64,000 nucleotides of DNA from Bradyrhizobium sp. RD5-C2 (GTDB taxonomy: Bacteria; Pseudomonadota; Alphaproteobacteria; Rhizobiales; Xanthobacteraceae), in NCBI RefSeq assembly GCF_019972155.1, contig NZ_BOVL01000016.1, forward strand, positions 61,625-125,624, read 5' to 3'. Positions 25,919-34,487 of the stretch are shown in pieces. Numbering within the stretch: position 1 is the first letter of the stretch; each line of letters starts with the position of its first letter. The notes under the pieces are model-generated. The model ran no database searches, was not told where the DNA came from, and was given only the letters and a program-made list of their open reading frames with translations. The position numbers and the translations under genes are program-made.

Positions 25919-26322
25919 TCGTGAAGCCGATGGTGCCTTGGTGCCCCGCTGAGGCGATCTGAGGACACTACGTCATTTATCACTCGTATGCAAGTGCTGC
26001 ACTTGTACACACAATCTATGATGCACCGCAGCGCGAATGAGGGGAGCCCGTCCAACAACTCGCGGCCGAATGTTGAGCGCCGCACGACTTCAGTCCTTAA
26101 AGCTACAGATGTCCGCCACCCGGACGACCGAGGAGCCGAGAAACGGGCAGCTCGTGCCGGATCACCTCAACACGGCGGTGGGACGATAAAGTCGGTCTCC
26201 GGCCAACAAAGATGGATTCCTGAGTTCAACGAATGTAGACCAATGATCGGCGCCGAGGACTTCGGAGTCGATCAGCCAAAGCTCTCTCGGCGAGATGCGG
26301 CAACCGCAAGGGAACGAAAGTC
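25919..26322. promoter_or_regulatory. Divergent control region between the hydroxylase operon and marR
   Basis: 404 bp with no supported gene. A perfect palindrome CAAGTGCTGCACTTG (25991-26005, 7-bp arms around one base) lies about 73 bp upstream of the large-subunit start. On the minus strand TTGCAT overlaps it and could be a -35 element. A MarR dimer bound here would block the operon; that is inferred. Confidence 0.55.
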
Positions 26323-26790
26323 GTGCAAACGAAAACGAAGCGGCGCTCGGTGGAAAAGAAAAAAGAAGCTGCACAGTCATACAGGCTGGATGACGCACCG
26401 GGCTTCTTGCTGCGCGTCGCGCTCCGTACTCACACAGCCATCTTTGCCGCGAAGATGATTGAAGAATTGACGGCGCCTCAATTCTCAACGCTGGCGAAAT
26501 TGAGGCAGGTCGGACCTTGTTCGCAAAACCATTTGGGACGCCTGATACACTACGACTCAGCTACCATTACCGGCGTTATTAACCGTCTCAAATTACGCGG
26601 CCTTATAACGAGTTCCGAGGATCCTTTGGATCCGCGACGGCGGGAGGTCGATTTGACCGACAAGGGCAGACGGGTGGCGGACGCCGCAATCGAAACGGTC
26701 GGTGAGATTTCAAGCGAGACGTTCGCTCCCTTGACCCGGGAAGAATTTCGAACACTTACCGAAATCCTCAAGAAGATCATACGCCGCTGA
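26323..26790 (+). CDS. nicR: MarR-family regulator of the nicotinate operon (NicR-like)
   Basis: 155 residues with a winged helix-turn-helix over about 45-125. The block LTAPQFSTLAKLRQVGPCSQ then NHLGRLIHYDSATITGVINR and the wing DPLDPRRREVDLTDKGR follow NicR/HpcR-type MarR proteins. Such repressors release DNA on binding a pathway aromatic, here probably 6-hydroxynicotinate. It starts with GTG at 26323 after AAGGGAACGAAAG. It is divergent from the operon it is presumed to control. Confidence 0.8.
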   Translation: MQTKTKRRSVEKKKEAAQSYRLDDAPGFLLRVALRTHTAIFAAKMIEELTAPQFSTLAKLRQVGPCSQNHLGRLIHYDSATITGVINRLKLRGLITSSEDPLDPRRREVDLTDKGRRVADAAIETVGEISSETFAPLTREEFRTLTEILKKIIRR

Positions 26791-26853
26791 GCCCGTTCCC
26801 GTCCGGGGTCGAGGATTTGCGCCTGATCCGGCACGCGATGCCGCTCCGAAAAA

Positions 26854-26879
26854 AATCGGCGGCCCATAGGCCGCCGATT
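26854..26879 (-). terminator. Rho-independent terminator of the eight-gene operon
   Basis: An 11-bp perfect stem, AATCGGCGGCC and GGCCGCCGATT around a CATA loop. Read on the minus strand it is followed directly by a run of T (complement of 26848-26855). It stands 20 bp after the substrate-binding protein stop. The convergent marR gene ends 63 bp away on the other side. Confidence 0.88.
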
Positions 26880-26898
26880 GGATCGCAGAACTCAGCAA

Positions 26899-28155
26899 CT
26901 AGCCCGCAGGCCCCGCGACCTCCAGGATTGGGCCGAACAGCTCCCAGCGCTCGCCGTTGAACCGCATCATCTGCAACCGTTTGTGGAGACGGTAGTCGGT
27001 CGACGAGGTGTCGATCGTGATCCCGGGCAGCGCGAGGTCGCCCGTGACATTCTTGAGCGAGGCCGCCTGCTTCATGACGTTCTCGCGCGTCAGGTCGTCG
27101 CCGCACTGCTGCAGCACGTGGACCAGAAGCTGTGCCGCGCTGTAGGCATAGGTGTTGAAGTTCGAGCTCTTGTCCCCGCCCGGATCGTACTTCTCCATGA
27201 AAGCCAGATAGCGCTTTATGCCCGGATCGTCCTTCCATTGCGGATCGAGCGGCTCCTTGCCGTAATTGGTGCTGATGAGACCCTTGGCGTTTTCAAGCCC
27301 GGCCGGTTTCAGGACGCTGCCGACCGAGCTAGCCTTCATGTCGACGATCTGGACCGGATGCCACCCGATCTCAGCGGTCTTCTTGATTGCCTGCGCCGTC
27401 TGCTTCGGGGTGGCAGCGATGAAGAACAGGTCGGCGCCGGCATCCTTGATCCTGAGGACTTGCGAGTCGACGGCCGGATCGGTCACCTCGTAGGCAGCTT
27501 CCGCGACCACCATCTTGGCGGCCTTGTCTCCGAGCCCCACCTTGATGCCGTTCAGATAATCCTTGCCGAAGTCGTCATTCTGATAAAGCACGCCGATCCT
27601 GGCGTCCGGATGCTCCTTCAGGATGTACTGGCCGTAGATGCGCCCCTCGACGAAGTTGTTCGGGTCATAGCCCATGGTCCACGGAAAGTCTTTCGGATCG
27701 GAGAACCTCGAGGCGCTGGCGGCCGCGAACAGCTGTGGCACCTTCCTGGAATTGAGATATTTCTGCACGGCTGCGTTCGAAGGCGTGCCGAGGATCTGGA
27801 AAGTCAGGAGCACCTCGTCGCTCTCAATGAGCTTGCGCACCTGCTCCACCGCCTTCGGCGGCGAATAGGCGTCGTCATACTGAATCAGGTTGATCTTGCG
27901 GCCGTTGATGCCGCCCTGATCATTGATCATCTTGAAATAGGCGGCCTCTGTCTTGCCGATCGAGGCATAGGCCGATGCCGGCCCCGAGAATGGCATGGTC
28001 TGACCGACCTTGATCTCCGCATCGCTGGCGCCGGGGTCGTATTTTTTCTGAGCTTTCGCCGGTGAGACCGACAGCGCAATCGTTAGCACCATTGCGATGG
28101 CCAGGTGCAAAAGCCCATTCCTCATTCCCATTTCTTTTCCGATGCAATTCTTCAT
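26899..28155 (-). CDS. ABC transporter substrate-binding protein (branched-chain amino acid type)
   Basis: About 418 residues, periplasmic binding protein type I (LivK/HAAT family). A signal peptide (LLHLAIAMVLTIALSVSPAKA) precedes IKVGQTMPFSGPASAYASIG, the usual opening of this family, and YDDAYSPPKAVEQVRKLIES. Rhizobial relatives often bind aromatic or other carboxylates rather than amino acids. GAGGAGA before ATG 28155 decides the start. It is the last gene of the monooxygenase operon, with no permease or ATPase genes here, so it must use transporters encoded elsewhere. Confidence 0.88.
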   Translation of the reverse strand: MKNCIGKEMGMRNGLLHLAIAMVLTIALSVSPAKAQKKYDPGASDAEIKVGQTMPFSGPASAYASIGKTEAAYFKMINDQGGINGRKINLIQYDDAYSPPKAVEQVRKLIESDEVLLTFQILGTPSNAAVQKYLNSRKVPQLFAAASASRFSDPKDFPWTMGYDPNNFVEGRIYGQYILKEHPDARIGVLYQNDDFGKDYLNGIKVGLGDKAAKMVVAEAAYEVTDPAVDSQVLRIKDAGADLFFIAATPKQTAQAIKKTAEIGWHPVQIVDMKASSVGSVLKPAGLENAKGLISTNYGKEPLDPQWKDDPGIKRYLAFMEKYDPGGDKSSNFNTYAYSAAQLLVHVLQQCGDDLTRENVMKQAASLKNVTGDLALPGITIDTSSTDYRLHKRLQMMRFNGERWELFGPILEVAGPAG

Positions 28156-28191
28156 GCAATGTCTCCTCTCGTGCATCAAAGGATTCGACAT

Positions 28192-28986
28192 TCATCCTCG
28201 CTCCGCGAATCGTTTCCGCTTCTCTGCAAATGCGGCCACAGCTTCGCGTCGCTCTGGCGACGTGAAAGTCAGCGCCTCCAGTGCGACAGACGTATCGAGC
28301 AGCAGATGCGCATACTGCTTGATGATCTTGTTGACGCTGTATTTGGTCCAGATGATTGACTTCTGCGGGCCGCCGGCGAGCATCTCGGCATACTCGATGG
28401 CTGCGTCCTTGACGTCCCGGTCAGAAATGACTTCGTTGATCATCCCCATGGACGCCGCCTTCTCCGCGGAAATGAACTCGCCCGTCATGAGATAGTGTTT
28501 CGCTCGCACCGGTCCCATCAGCAGCGGCCAGATCACGGCACCACCATCTCCGGCCACCACGCCGGCCGTCACATGGGTATCGGCAAATCGCGCGGTCGGA
28601 CTTGCGAAGATGACGTCGCAGAACAATGCAAGTGTTGCGCCTAGACCGACAGCAACGCCGTTGACGGCGCCGATAATTGGCACCTCAACCTCAAGCATAT
28701 TGCGGATGAGGTGGCGTCCGCCCCTCGTCGGCGACGGACCCTTGCCCTTGCCGAGCCCCGTGTCGAGCGACTTCTGATCGCCCCCCGAGCAGAAGCCGCG
28801 GCCCGCACCGGTCAGAACGATCGCACGGACGGACTCGTCCTTGTCGAGATCCACAAAGACCTGCTCCAGTTCCTCGTGCATTTCCCAGTTGATCGCGTTC
28901 AGAATCTCCGGCCGGTTCATCGTCACAACGGCGACGGCTCTGTCGCGCTTCTCGATGATAAGATACTTGTAGTCATGCTGTGTCAT
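28192..28986 (-). CDS. Enoyl-CoA hydratase/isomerase family protein
   Basis: 264 residues of the crotonase fold. The oxyanion-hole regions are ICSG-like: TGAGRGFCSGGDQKSLD and GAVNGVAVGLGATLALFCDV. The position of the second catalytic acid is occupied within ADTHVTAGVVAGDGG, where Asp replaces the Glu of typical hydratases, so chemistry other than hydration is possible. It follows the flavin reductase gene in the operon by 29 bp and precedes the binding-protein gene. Confidence 0.88.
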   Translation of the reverse strand: MTQHDYKYLIIEKRDRAVAVVTMNRPEILNAINWEMHEELEQVFVDLDKDESVRAIVLTGAGRGFCSGGDQKSLDTGLGKGKGPSPTRGGRHLIRNMLEVEVPIIGAVNGVAVGLGATLALFCDVIFASPTARFADTHVTAGVVAGDGGAVIWPLLMGPVRAKHYLMTGEFISAEKAASMGMINEVISDRDVKDAAIEYAEMLAGGPQKSIIWTKYSVNKIIKQYAHLLLDTSVALEALTFTSPERREAVAAFAEKRKRFAERG

Positions 28987-29015
28987 TGATCTTTTCCTTT
29001 TGCTTCCCTGTCGGT

Positions 29016-29513
29016 TTACTTCTGCGGCCGCAGCCTTCCGAACTCGCTGCGGTGGAAGATGAGGGGCTGCCCGCGGCTACGGACGACGACGGCATGGAGT
29101 TGGAGCAGCACGATGATGTGATCGCCCGCCTCCAACTCCTCGCGGACAGTGCAGTCATACTGGGCGATCCCCTCAGTGAGCATCACCGCACCGCTGTCGG
29201 TGATCTCGAAGGCAACGCCGGTGAATCGCTCCTGGGACGGACCAGCGAGCTGGCGGCATAATGCGCCATGGTCCTCGGCGAGCACGGTGACGCCGAGCTG
29301 CTTGGCTCGGCGCAGCTCGGGCCACGTGGTCGAGCCTTTTGCGACAGCGAATGACACCAGTGGGGGTTCGAGAGAGACCGAGGTGAACGAAGAGGCCGCG
29401 AGACCCACCAGCCTCCCGTCGACCTGCGCCGCCACGGCCACCACGCCCGTCGGGAACGCGCCGAAGGCGTCGCGCAGCATCCTGCGGTCCATCTGCTGGC
29501 TCATGGATGGCAT
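29016..29513 (-). CDS. Flavin reductase (FMN/FAD-dependent, HpaC-like)
   Basis: About 165 residues of the flavin-reductase-like split-barrel domain. Motifs include FPTGVVAVAA near residue 23, SFTSVSLEPPLVSFAVAKGS (flavin contact) and GDHIIVLLQLHAV (GDH motif). It would supply reduced flavin to the luciferase-like monooxygenase in the same operon. The frame runs upstream to 29825 over the creatininase-type gene; the family start is at ATG 29513 (or 29504), 5 bp after that gene's stop. Confidence 0.88.
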   Translation of the reverse strand: MPSMSQQMDRRMLRDAFGAFPTGVVAVAAQVDGRLVGLAASSFTSVSLEPPLVSFAVAKGSTTWPELRRAKQLGVTVLAEDHGALCRQLAGPSQERFTGVAFEITDSGAVMLTEGIAQYDCTVREELEAGDHIIVLLQLHAVVVRSRGQPLIFHRSEFGRLRPQK

Positions 29514-29518
29514 GCGAC

Positions 29519-30295
29519 TCACGCTCCGTGCGCCGTGGCGTACTCGACGACGAGATCGGTCACGGCGTCCAATGCGGCGTGGCCGATCGCCGTCGAACTC
29601 CCTTTGGGGTCGCCGAGGACACCGTTGGGCGCGACCGCGTCGATGCCGTCGACGAACGCCCGATGCAGGAATTCCTCGTCGACCGTGCCGAGGTATCCCG
29701 CCGCCGCCCGGTCGGCCCGAACCTTCCCGGGGTGCAGGACGAGCATGACCGAGGTCTCGGCCACATCTGCGTGACCACCGACGTGGCTTCCCAGGCCAGC
29801 GACCGACTGCGCGGACTTCCGCCACGCGTCGAGGATCGCGGCACTGTCTCGATAGACTATGACCTGAAGCGCCGGGGCGAGCGCCGCAGCCAGCCGCGGC
29901 TCGAAGTCCCGCATGATCGGATAGTTACCGATGTGGCCGGAGAAGAGGACGACGCGGGTGAACCCATGCGCAGCCAGGCTGCTGCAGTAGTCCATACAGA
30001 TCGCCTCCAAGGTGGAAGGACGCACCGAGAGGGTGCCGGAGAAGCCAAGGTGGTGGGGTGAGTACCCAACCCTGACCGTGGGCAGGACCAGTGCGGTGCC
30101 GAGCCCGTAAGCGATGCGGAGCGCGAGCGCGTCGGCGTGATCGCTGTCCATCGACAGCGGGAGATGCGGTCCGTGCTGCTCTATCGCACCCAGCGGAAGG
30201 ATCGCCGTGCGGGCGCCGGCAGCGATCGCCTCACCGATCTCGGCGCTGGTCAGATGCTCGATCCGCAGCTCCCGCGGTCGCCCGGGATACTTCAT
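29519..30295 (-). CDS. Creatininase-family amidohydrolase
   Basis: 258 residues of the creatininase/MftE/FAPy-deformylase superfamily. Metal-ligand motifs are visible: LPLGAIEQHGPHLPLSMDSD, HIGN in LFSGHIGNYP (usually GHGGN) and Glu in DVAETSVMLVLHP. Members hydrolyse cyclic or linear amides with a di-metal centre. The operon context suggests an amide-bond step on a CoA- or acid-linked intermediate, but the substrate is unknown. GAGGAACGTGAG before ATG 30295 decides the start; the open frame continues to 30370. Confidence 0.85.
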   Translation of the reverse strand: MKYPGRPRELRIEHLTSAEIGEAIAAGARTAILPLGAIEQHGPHLPLSMDSDHADALALRIAYGLGTALVLPTVRVGYSPHHLGFSGTLSVRPSTLEAICMDYCSSLAAHGFTRVVLFSGHIGNYPIMRDFEPRLAAALAPALQVIVYRDSAAILDAWRKSAQSVAGLGSHVGGHADVAETSVMLVLHPGKVRADRAAAGYLGTVDEEFLHRAFVDGIDAVAPNGVLGDPKGSSTAIGHAALDAVTDLVVEYATAHGA

Positions 30296-30308
30296 CTCAC
30301 GTTCCTCC

Positions 30309-32210
30309 TCAGCCCTGGAGCCGCGCCTGGCCAGCGAACTCGTTGTGCTCCGCGGCGCTGTACATCTCATCCACGAGTGCGCTGAACGAAGTCAGCACCG
30401 CAGCCCGACGGATCGTGCCCTTGGAAGTGAGCTCACCCGCGCCAAGCGAAAGCGCACGTGGCGCGATACGGAAGTCCTTGAGCTGAAGGGGGCGCGCGTG
30501 TTCGGCGTTGAGGTCTTCGATCCAAGTGCGCAGACCGTCTTGCAGCACTGCCTTCTCGAGCCTGCCGCCATTCTCGCTTGGCCAGATAAGGGCGGTGAGG
30601 TATCTGCGGCCGTCGCCGACGACCACGGCCTCCTCGACGAGGGGACAGGCCTTGAGGCGCACCTCGATGGGTTGCGGGCTGATGGTCTTGCCGCCGTTGG
30701 TGACGATGATGTCCTTGGCCCGACCGATGAGCTTGACCTCGCCGGAAGCATCAATCTCGACGAGGTCGCCGGTGCGGTACCATTCCCCGTCCATCACCTC
30801 CGCGGTCGCTTCCGGGTCGTTCCAGTAGCCGCGGAACAGCAGCGGTCCCTTTACCAAGAGCTCGCCCTCGCTGCTGGTCTTGATCGCGAAGCGCGGGTCG
30901 GGCATCGCCTTGCCCACGGTTCCAGGGGGCGGGAAGGCGCGGTCCCATTGTGCGAGCACCCAGCCGCAGGTCTCGGTGGTGCCGTAGAGCTCGCGCAAAT
31001 CCACGCCCCACATCTGCCAGAGTGCATGCACCTCGGGGGTCATCGCGCCCGACGCAGTCCAGGCGACGCCGACGCGGTCCACGCCCAATTGCGCGCGCAG
31101 GGGCAGGAACACCTTCTCCTGGACCTGGTCGTAGCGGGCTTGCAGCGCGACAGGCACGGCTTCGCCGCTTCGGCGCGTGGCGGCGACCTCTCGGGCCACC
31201 GCCATCGCGTCCTCGTAGGATTTCTGGAACGATGCCGGCGCCGCTTTGATCGCGGACAGTGCGCCGCTGAGCAGCTTCTCATGCAGCCGCGGCGGCCAAA
31301 CGATCCCGGTAGGACGTGCGCCGCGGAGGGCCTCGGAGCTCTGGTCCAGGCGGCAGAAGGTCACCACCGCCCGGGTCATGATCGGTGAGAAGACGCCGGA
31401 CAAGGCCGGAGAGACGTGGGACAGGCCCAGGAAGCTGACCGAGTCTCGGCGAGTCTTGGTCAGCTCCGGGTTGAGAACGGCGGAGCCGAGTATCGAGTAC
31501 TGCAGGGTGCGGTGGGTATGGATGACCCCCTTGGGGGCTCCGGTGGAGCCGGAGGTGTAGAACAAGGCCGCCGTTTGGTCGATGTGCCCGCCGTCGAGGA
31601 GGAAGTCGAACAGAGCCGGGTTGGTTTCGTCGAGGGCCCGGCCGGCCTCGCGCAGGTCGGCCCAAGTCTTGCTGACGATTGTCTCGGGCAGCCCCGACGG
31701 AGCGCCGTCGAAGCTGATCACGACCCGCAGCGCGGGAAGCTCCGGGACGACCGCGGCGACCTTTGCGACGTCGGCGTGGTCCCCGACGACCATGGCGACA
31801 GCCTCGCTATGCCCGACGAGCTGCCTCACCTCCGCGGCGGCGCTCGTGGGGTAGACGCCCACCGGGATCGCCCCGGCCGAGAGGATGGCGAGCGCCGTTA
31901 TCACCCACTCGCCCCGGCCTGGCGCCATGATGGCGACCCTGTCCCCGCGCGTGACGCCGAGGGCCGCCAGGCCAAGCGCCACCTCGCGCATGGCCGAGGC
32001 ATACTGCGCCCACGTGGTCGGGATCGCGCGCGTCCCGTCCCATTGACAGAACGCGACCTCCTCGGGCTCGACCCCGGCTCGGTCCTGCACCATCTGGGCG
32101 AAGGTTCGCTCGACGGCCTCGAAGTTGGCGACGCCGCTGTCGACGACGCCGCTCAGCACTGGCACCTGCCGTGCGCGGGCAGCGGCTGCGGGATTTGTGA
32201 CCATGGTCAT
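30309..32210 (-). CDS. AMP-forming acyl-CoA synthetase (long-chain/FadD15-like)
   Basis: 633 residues of the ANL superfamily. ATP-binding motif TAALFYTSGSTGAPKGVIHT, the adenylation motif ELYGTTETCGW, and the hinge DLVEIDASGEVKLIGRAKDI are all present; the A10-type Lys region reads LTSKGTIRRAAVL. It would activate a carboxylic acid to its CoA ester for the two crotonase-family enzymes. The ATG at 32210 overlaps the upstream stop (ATGA). Codon choice appears more strongly G/C-ending than in the conjugation genes. Confidence 0.9.
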   Translation of the reverse strand: MTMVTNPAAAARARQVPVLSGVVDSGVANFEAVERTFAQMVQDRAGVEPEEVAFCQWDGTRAIPTTWAQYASAMREVALGLAALGVTRGDRVAIMAPGRGEWVITALAILSAGAIPVGVYPTSAAAEVRQLVGHSEAVAMVVGDHADVAKVAAVVPELPALRVVISFDGAPSGLPETIVSKTWADLREAGRALDETNPALFDFLLDGGHIDQTAALFYTSGSTGAPKGVIHTHRTLQYSILGSAVLNPELTKTRRDSVSFLGLSHVSPALSGVFSPIMTRAVVTFCRLDQSSEALRGARPTGIVWPPRLHEKLLSGALSAIKAAPASFQKSYEDAMAVAREVAATRRSGEAVPVALQARYDQVQEKVFLPLRAQLGVDRVGVAWTASGAMTPEVHALWQMWGVDLRELYGTTETCGWVLAQWDRAFPPPGTVGKAMPDPRFAIKTSSEGELLVKGPLLFRGYWNDPEATAEVMDGEWYRTGDLVEIDASGEVKLIGRAKDIIVTNGGKTISPQPIEVRLKACPLVEEAVVVGDGRRYLTALIWPSENGGRLEKAVLQDGLRTWIEDLNAEHARPLQLKDFRIAPRALSLGAGELTSKGTIRRAAVLTSFSALVDEMYSAAEHNEFAGQARLQG

Positions 32211-33082
32211 CGCTCCGGTTCGTGAAGCAGGCTTATCGGGCCTGCGTGTGGTGTGGTGTTCAGTGCTGGTGGCCTTCCGTCGGAGGGCCGCGACAACGTA
32301 CGGCCCTGCCTCCATCCTTCACGGAGGCTCCGGGCCCCGGGGTCATTGAACCAGGAGGCAGCTTTGGCGAGCGTCATTTCGGCTCGCTGTTGATCCTCGA
32401 TGTCGTCGTAATCGTTGACGGCATGCTTGAGTGCCGCATAGAGGACAGGCGCTCGTCGCCCGGCCTCGCGGGCCCGGCCGAGCGCCTCCGCCACCAATCG
32501 GTCCGGCTCGACGATGGCGTCCACGAGACCCAACCGCGCCGCCTGATCAGCGCCGATGAGCTCACCGCTCAGCAGCAGGTCACGCGCGGCCCGCGCCCCG
32601 ATCAGCCGGACGAGGCGCTGGATGCCCTTGTCCGCAGGCAGAAGGCCGTGCCTGATCTCCGGAAATCCGAACCGGGCGTGAGGCACCGCGAGCACAGCGT
32701 CCGCGAAGAGCGCGTATTCCACGCCGCCGCCGACACAGTCGCCGTTGACGGCGGCGATCACCGGAGCCGGGTATCGCTCCATCGCAACGAGCAGGTTGTG
32801 GAACGCCCGCATCCGGTCCGCGATCGGATCGGCGGCGAGCCCATCCGCCTCCTTGATGTCGCCGCCGACGCAGAAGAACCGCTTCCCGGCGCCAGTGATC
32901 ACCAGCGGCGGCGGATCGCTCTCGCCACGATCTCGGAACAGCGCCGTCATGGCGAGCAGCAGCGGACGGTTCAAGGCATTGGCCGGCGGCCTGTCGAGCG
33001 TTGCGACCACGACGCCGTCGTGGTCACCCGTCAGCAGCCCGGTAGCCGCCTCGCGTTCGTTTCGCGTGGATGGAGCCGTCAT
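32207..33082 (-). CDS. Enoyl-CoA hydratase/isomerase family protein
   Basis: 291 residues, crotonase fold. Oxyanion-hole segments are KRFFCVGGDIKEADGL and AAVNGDCVGGGVEYALFADA; FGFPEIRHGLLPADKG covers the second catalytic region and retains Glu. The C-terminal 25 residues after the usual end are Pro/Arg-rich. It overlaps both the 48-residue gene upstream and the CoA-ligase downstream by 4 bp each, so translation is coupled throughout. Confidence 0.88.
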   Translation of the reverse strand: MTAPSTRNEREAATGLLTGDHDGVVVATLDRPPANALNRPLLLAMTALFRDRGESDPPPLVITGAGKRFFCVGGDIKEADGLAADPIADRMRAFHNLLVAMERYPAPVIAAVNGDCVGGGVEYALFADAVLAVPHARFGFPEIRHGLLPADKGIQRLVRLIGARAARDLLLSGELIGADQAARLGLVDAIVEPDRLVAEALGRAREAGRRAPVLYAALKHAVNDYDDIEDQQRAEMTLAKAASWFNDPGARSLREGWRQGRTLSRPSDGRPPALNTTPHAGPISLLHEPER

Positions 33083-33225
33083 CGAATGCGCCTTTCCTCT
33101 ACTTGCTCGCGCGTGACCATGATCGAGCGGTCTTCATCGCGAGCCGAGGGGAAGCGCGGGTGTTGCCTTTCGCGGAAGGCCTGCCGAGCCTCGGCCAAGA
33201 TGTCGTCGCGGAGCAAGTTGGTCAT
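33079..33225 (-). CDS. 48-residue protein coupled on both sides in the monooxygenase operon
   Basis: The reading frame begins MTNLLRDDILAEARQAFRER and ends QVEERRIR. Its ATG overlaps the monooxygenase stop (ATGA, 33225-33222) and its stop overlaps the hydratase start (ATGA, 33082-33079). Double ATGA coupling with no spare bases strongly suggests it is translated. It is highly charged and probably helical. I recognise no family; a remnant of a longer protein or a small subunit are both possible. Confidence 0.6.
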   Translation of the reverse strand: MTNLLRDDILAEARQAFRERQHPRFPSARDEDRSIMVTREQVEERRIR

Positions 33226-34442
33226 CGGCTCTCTCCCAGCATGGCGGCGCCGACGGTGTCGGCCTTCTTGGGAGCAGTCGCGTCGGCCGTTGCGGCGGCG
33301 CGCTGGTAGGCCTCGACCTCGGCGTAGTGAGCGGGGCGAGCGGTTCGAATGTCGGCAAGGATCTCCTCTGGCCTGCGCACCACCGACCTGAGGTTCTTGA
33401 AAACAGGGATGACGTAATTGCCGAACAGCTCGATGGACTTCATCAACTCCCGGTGCGGGAGGCCGTCGACGCGCATCGCGATCGCGTCGATGCCTATGTC
33501 GACGAACCGCTGGACCTGGGCGATGCAGGTCTTCGGATCTCCGACGATGAAGCTGGCCGACTCATCGAACAGGTAGCGCTGGTTTCTGAAGTCGACGTTC
33601 TTGATCTTTCCGAGGCTCGCATAGTCGCTGGACAGCTTCGAGAGCCGCTCGTAGGCGTCGATGGACAGAGCGACGCTCTCGGCCAGAGTGGCCGCCCACC
33701 GCTCCGCCTTCTCACTCGTCTCAGCGCAGTGCATTCCGCCGGACACGACCGCTACCTTCTGCGCCTGCACCGGGTACACATGCTCGGCGCTCGCCAGCTC
33801 CTTGTCGTAGAGGTCGGCCATCCTCTGCACGGAGCCGAATCCGCTATAGCCGCCACCCATCATGGCGCCGATGCCCATCCGGGCCGCAGCAGTGACCGAC
33901 TCCGGGCTTCCGGTCGCCATCAGGATCGGCGGATAGGGCTGCTGAACGTGCTTAGGAACTAGGCTGCGCGGCGGAATCTTGTAGTGCTCTCCGACGAAAG
34001 AGAAGACGTCGTTCGCGAGGGCTCGGCGAATGATCTCGATGCCTTCGATTTGCTGGCCCCGCGTCTCGTCGGGGGAAACCTCGAAGGCGCGCAGTGCGAG
34101 GGTGGTGTTGCCGCGTCCGACGCCAAGCGCGACGCGGCCGTTGGACAGGATATCCTCGGTCGCCAGCCGCTCCGCAACGCGCAGCGCGTGGTTGATCTTC
34201 TTGGGCAGCGGCGTGATCAGGTGGATGAATTGGATCCTGCTGGTCAGCGCCATCAAGTACGGAAAAATCACTTCGGGGGCTGAGGTCGAGGCCGTGCCAA
34301 TCGCGACATGTTGTTCCGAGCACCCGAACGCATCGAAGCCCACTTTTTCCGCCAGCAGAACCTCGTCAATGAGCTCGCGGTAGCGCTGCGCGTGGGTATG
34401 TCCCGGTGGGGTCTCCCCCTCGCTAAAGAAGACAAACCGCAT
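33222..34442 (-). CDS. LLM-class (luciferase-like) flavin-dependent monooxygenase
   Basis: 406 residues, bacterial-luciferase TIM-barrel family. Family features include RELIDEVLLAEKVGFDAFGC near the N-terminus, EQHVAIGTASTSAPE, RVALGVGRGNTTLAL (the GxGRG flavin-phosphate region) and PPILMATGSPESVTAAARMG. It would use reduced flavin and O2 to oxygenate the pathway substrate; the operon's flavin reductase is the likely partner. GGAGG 7 bases before ATG 34442 fixes the start. First gene of the operon, divergent from a TetR gene. Confidence 0.9.
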   Translation of the reverse strand: MRFVFFSEGETPPGHTHAQRYRELIDEVLLAEKVGFDAFGCSEQHVAIGTASTSAPEVIFPYLMALTSRIQFIHLITPLPKKINHALRVAERLATEDILSNGRVALGVGRGNTTLALRAFEVSPDETRGQQIEGIEIIRRALANDVFSFVGEHYKIPPRSLVPKHVQQPYPPILMATGSPESVTAAARMGIGAMMGGGYSGFGSVQRMADLYDKELASAEHVYPVQAQKVAVVSGGMHCAETSEKAERWAATLAESVALSIDAYERLSKLSSDYASLGKIKNVDFRNQRYLFDESASFIVGDPKTCIAQVQRFVDIGIDAIAMRVDGLPHRELMKSIELFGNYVIPVFKNLRSVVRRPEEILADIRTARPAHYAEVEAYQRAAATADATAPKKADTVGAAMLGESR

Positions 34443-34467
34443 GCGTCGCGCCTCCATTGAGTCCAAG

Positions 34468-34487
34468 ATGTTAATCTGTACTAACAT
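34468..34487. promoter_or_regulatory. Palindromic operator candidate upstream of the monooxygenase
   Basis: ATGTTAATCTGTACTAACAT has perfect 6-bp outer arms (ATGTTA/TAACAT) and sits 26-45 bp before the monooxygenase start, in the divergent region shared with the TetR gene. Size and position suit a TetR dimer. Confidence 0.5.

Noticed and set aside
26878..28065. A 395-codon plus-strand frame
   Set aside because: Antisense shadow of the ABC binding-protein gene, produced by G/C-ending codons.
29514..29825. Upstream extension of the flavin reductase frame
   Set aside because: The added 104 residues are Arg/Gly-rich shadow sequence of the creatininase-type gene; the family starts at 29513.
30207..31388. 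A 393-codon plus-strand frame
   Set aside because: Antisense to the acyl-CoA ligase gene, without motifs or a ribosome binding site.
32222..33391. A 389-codon plus-strand frame
   Set aside because: Antisense to the hydratase and monooxygenase genes; composition is that of a shadow.
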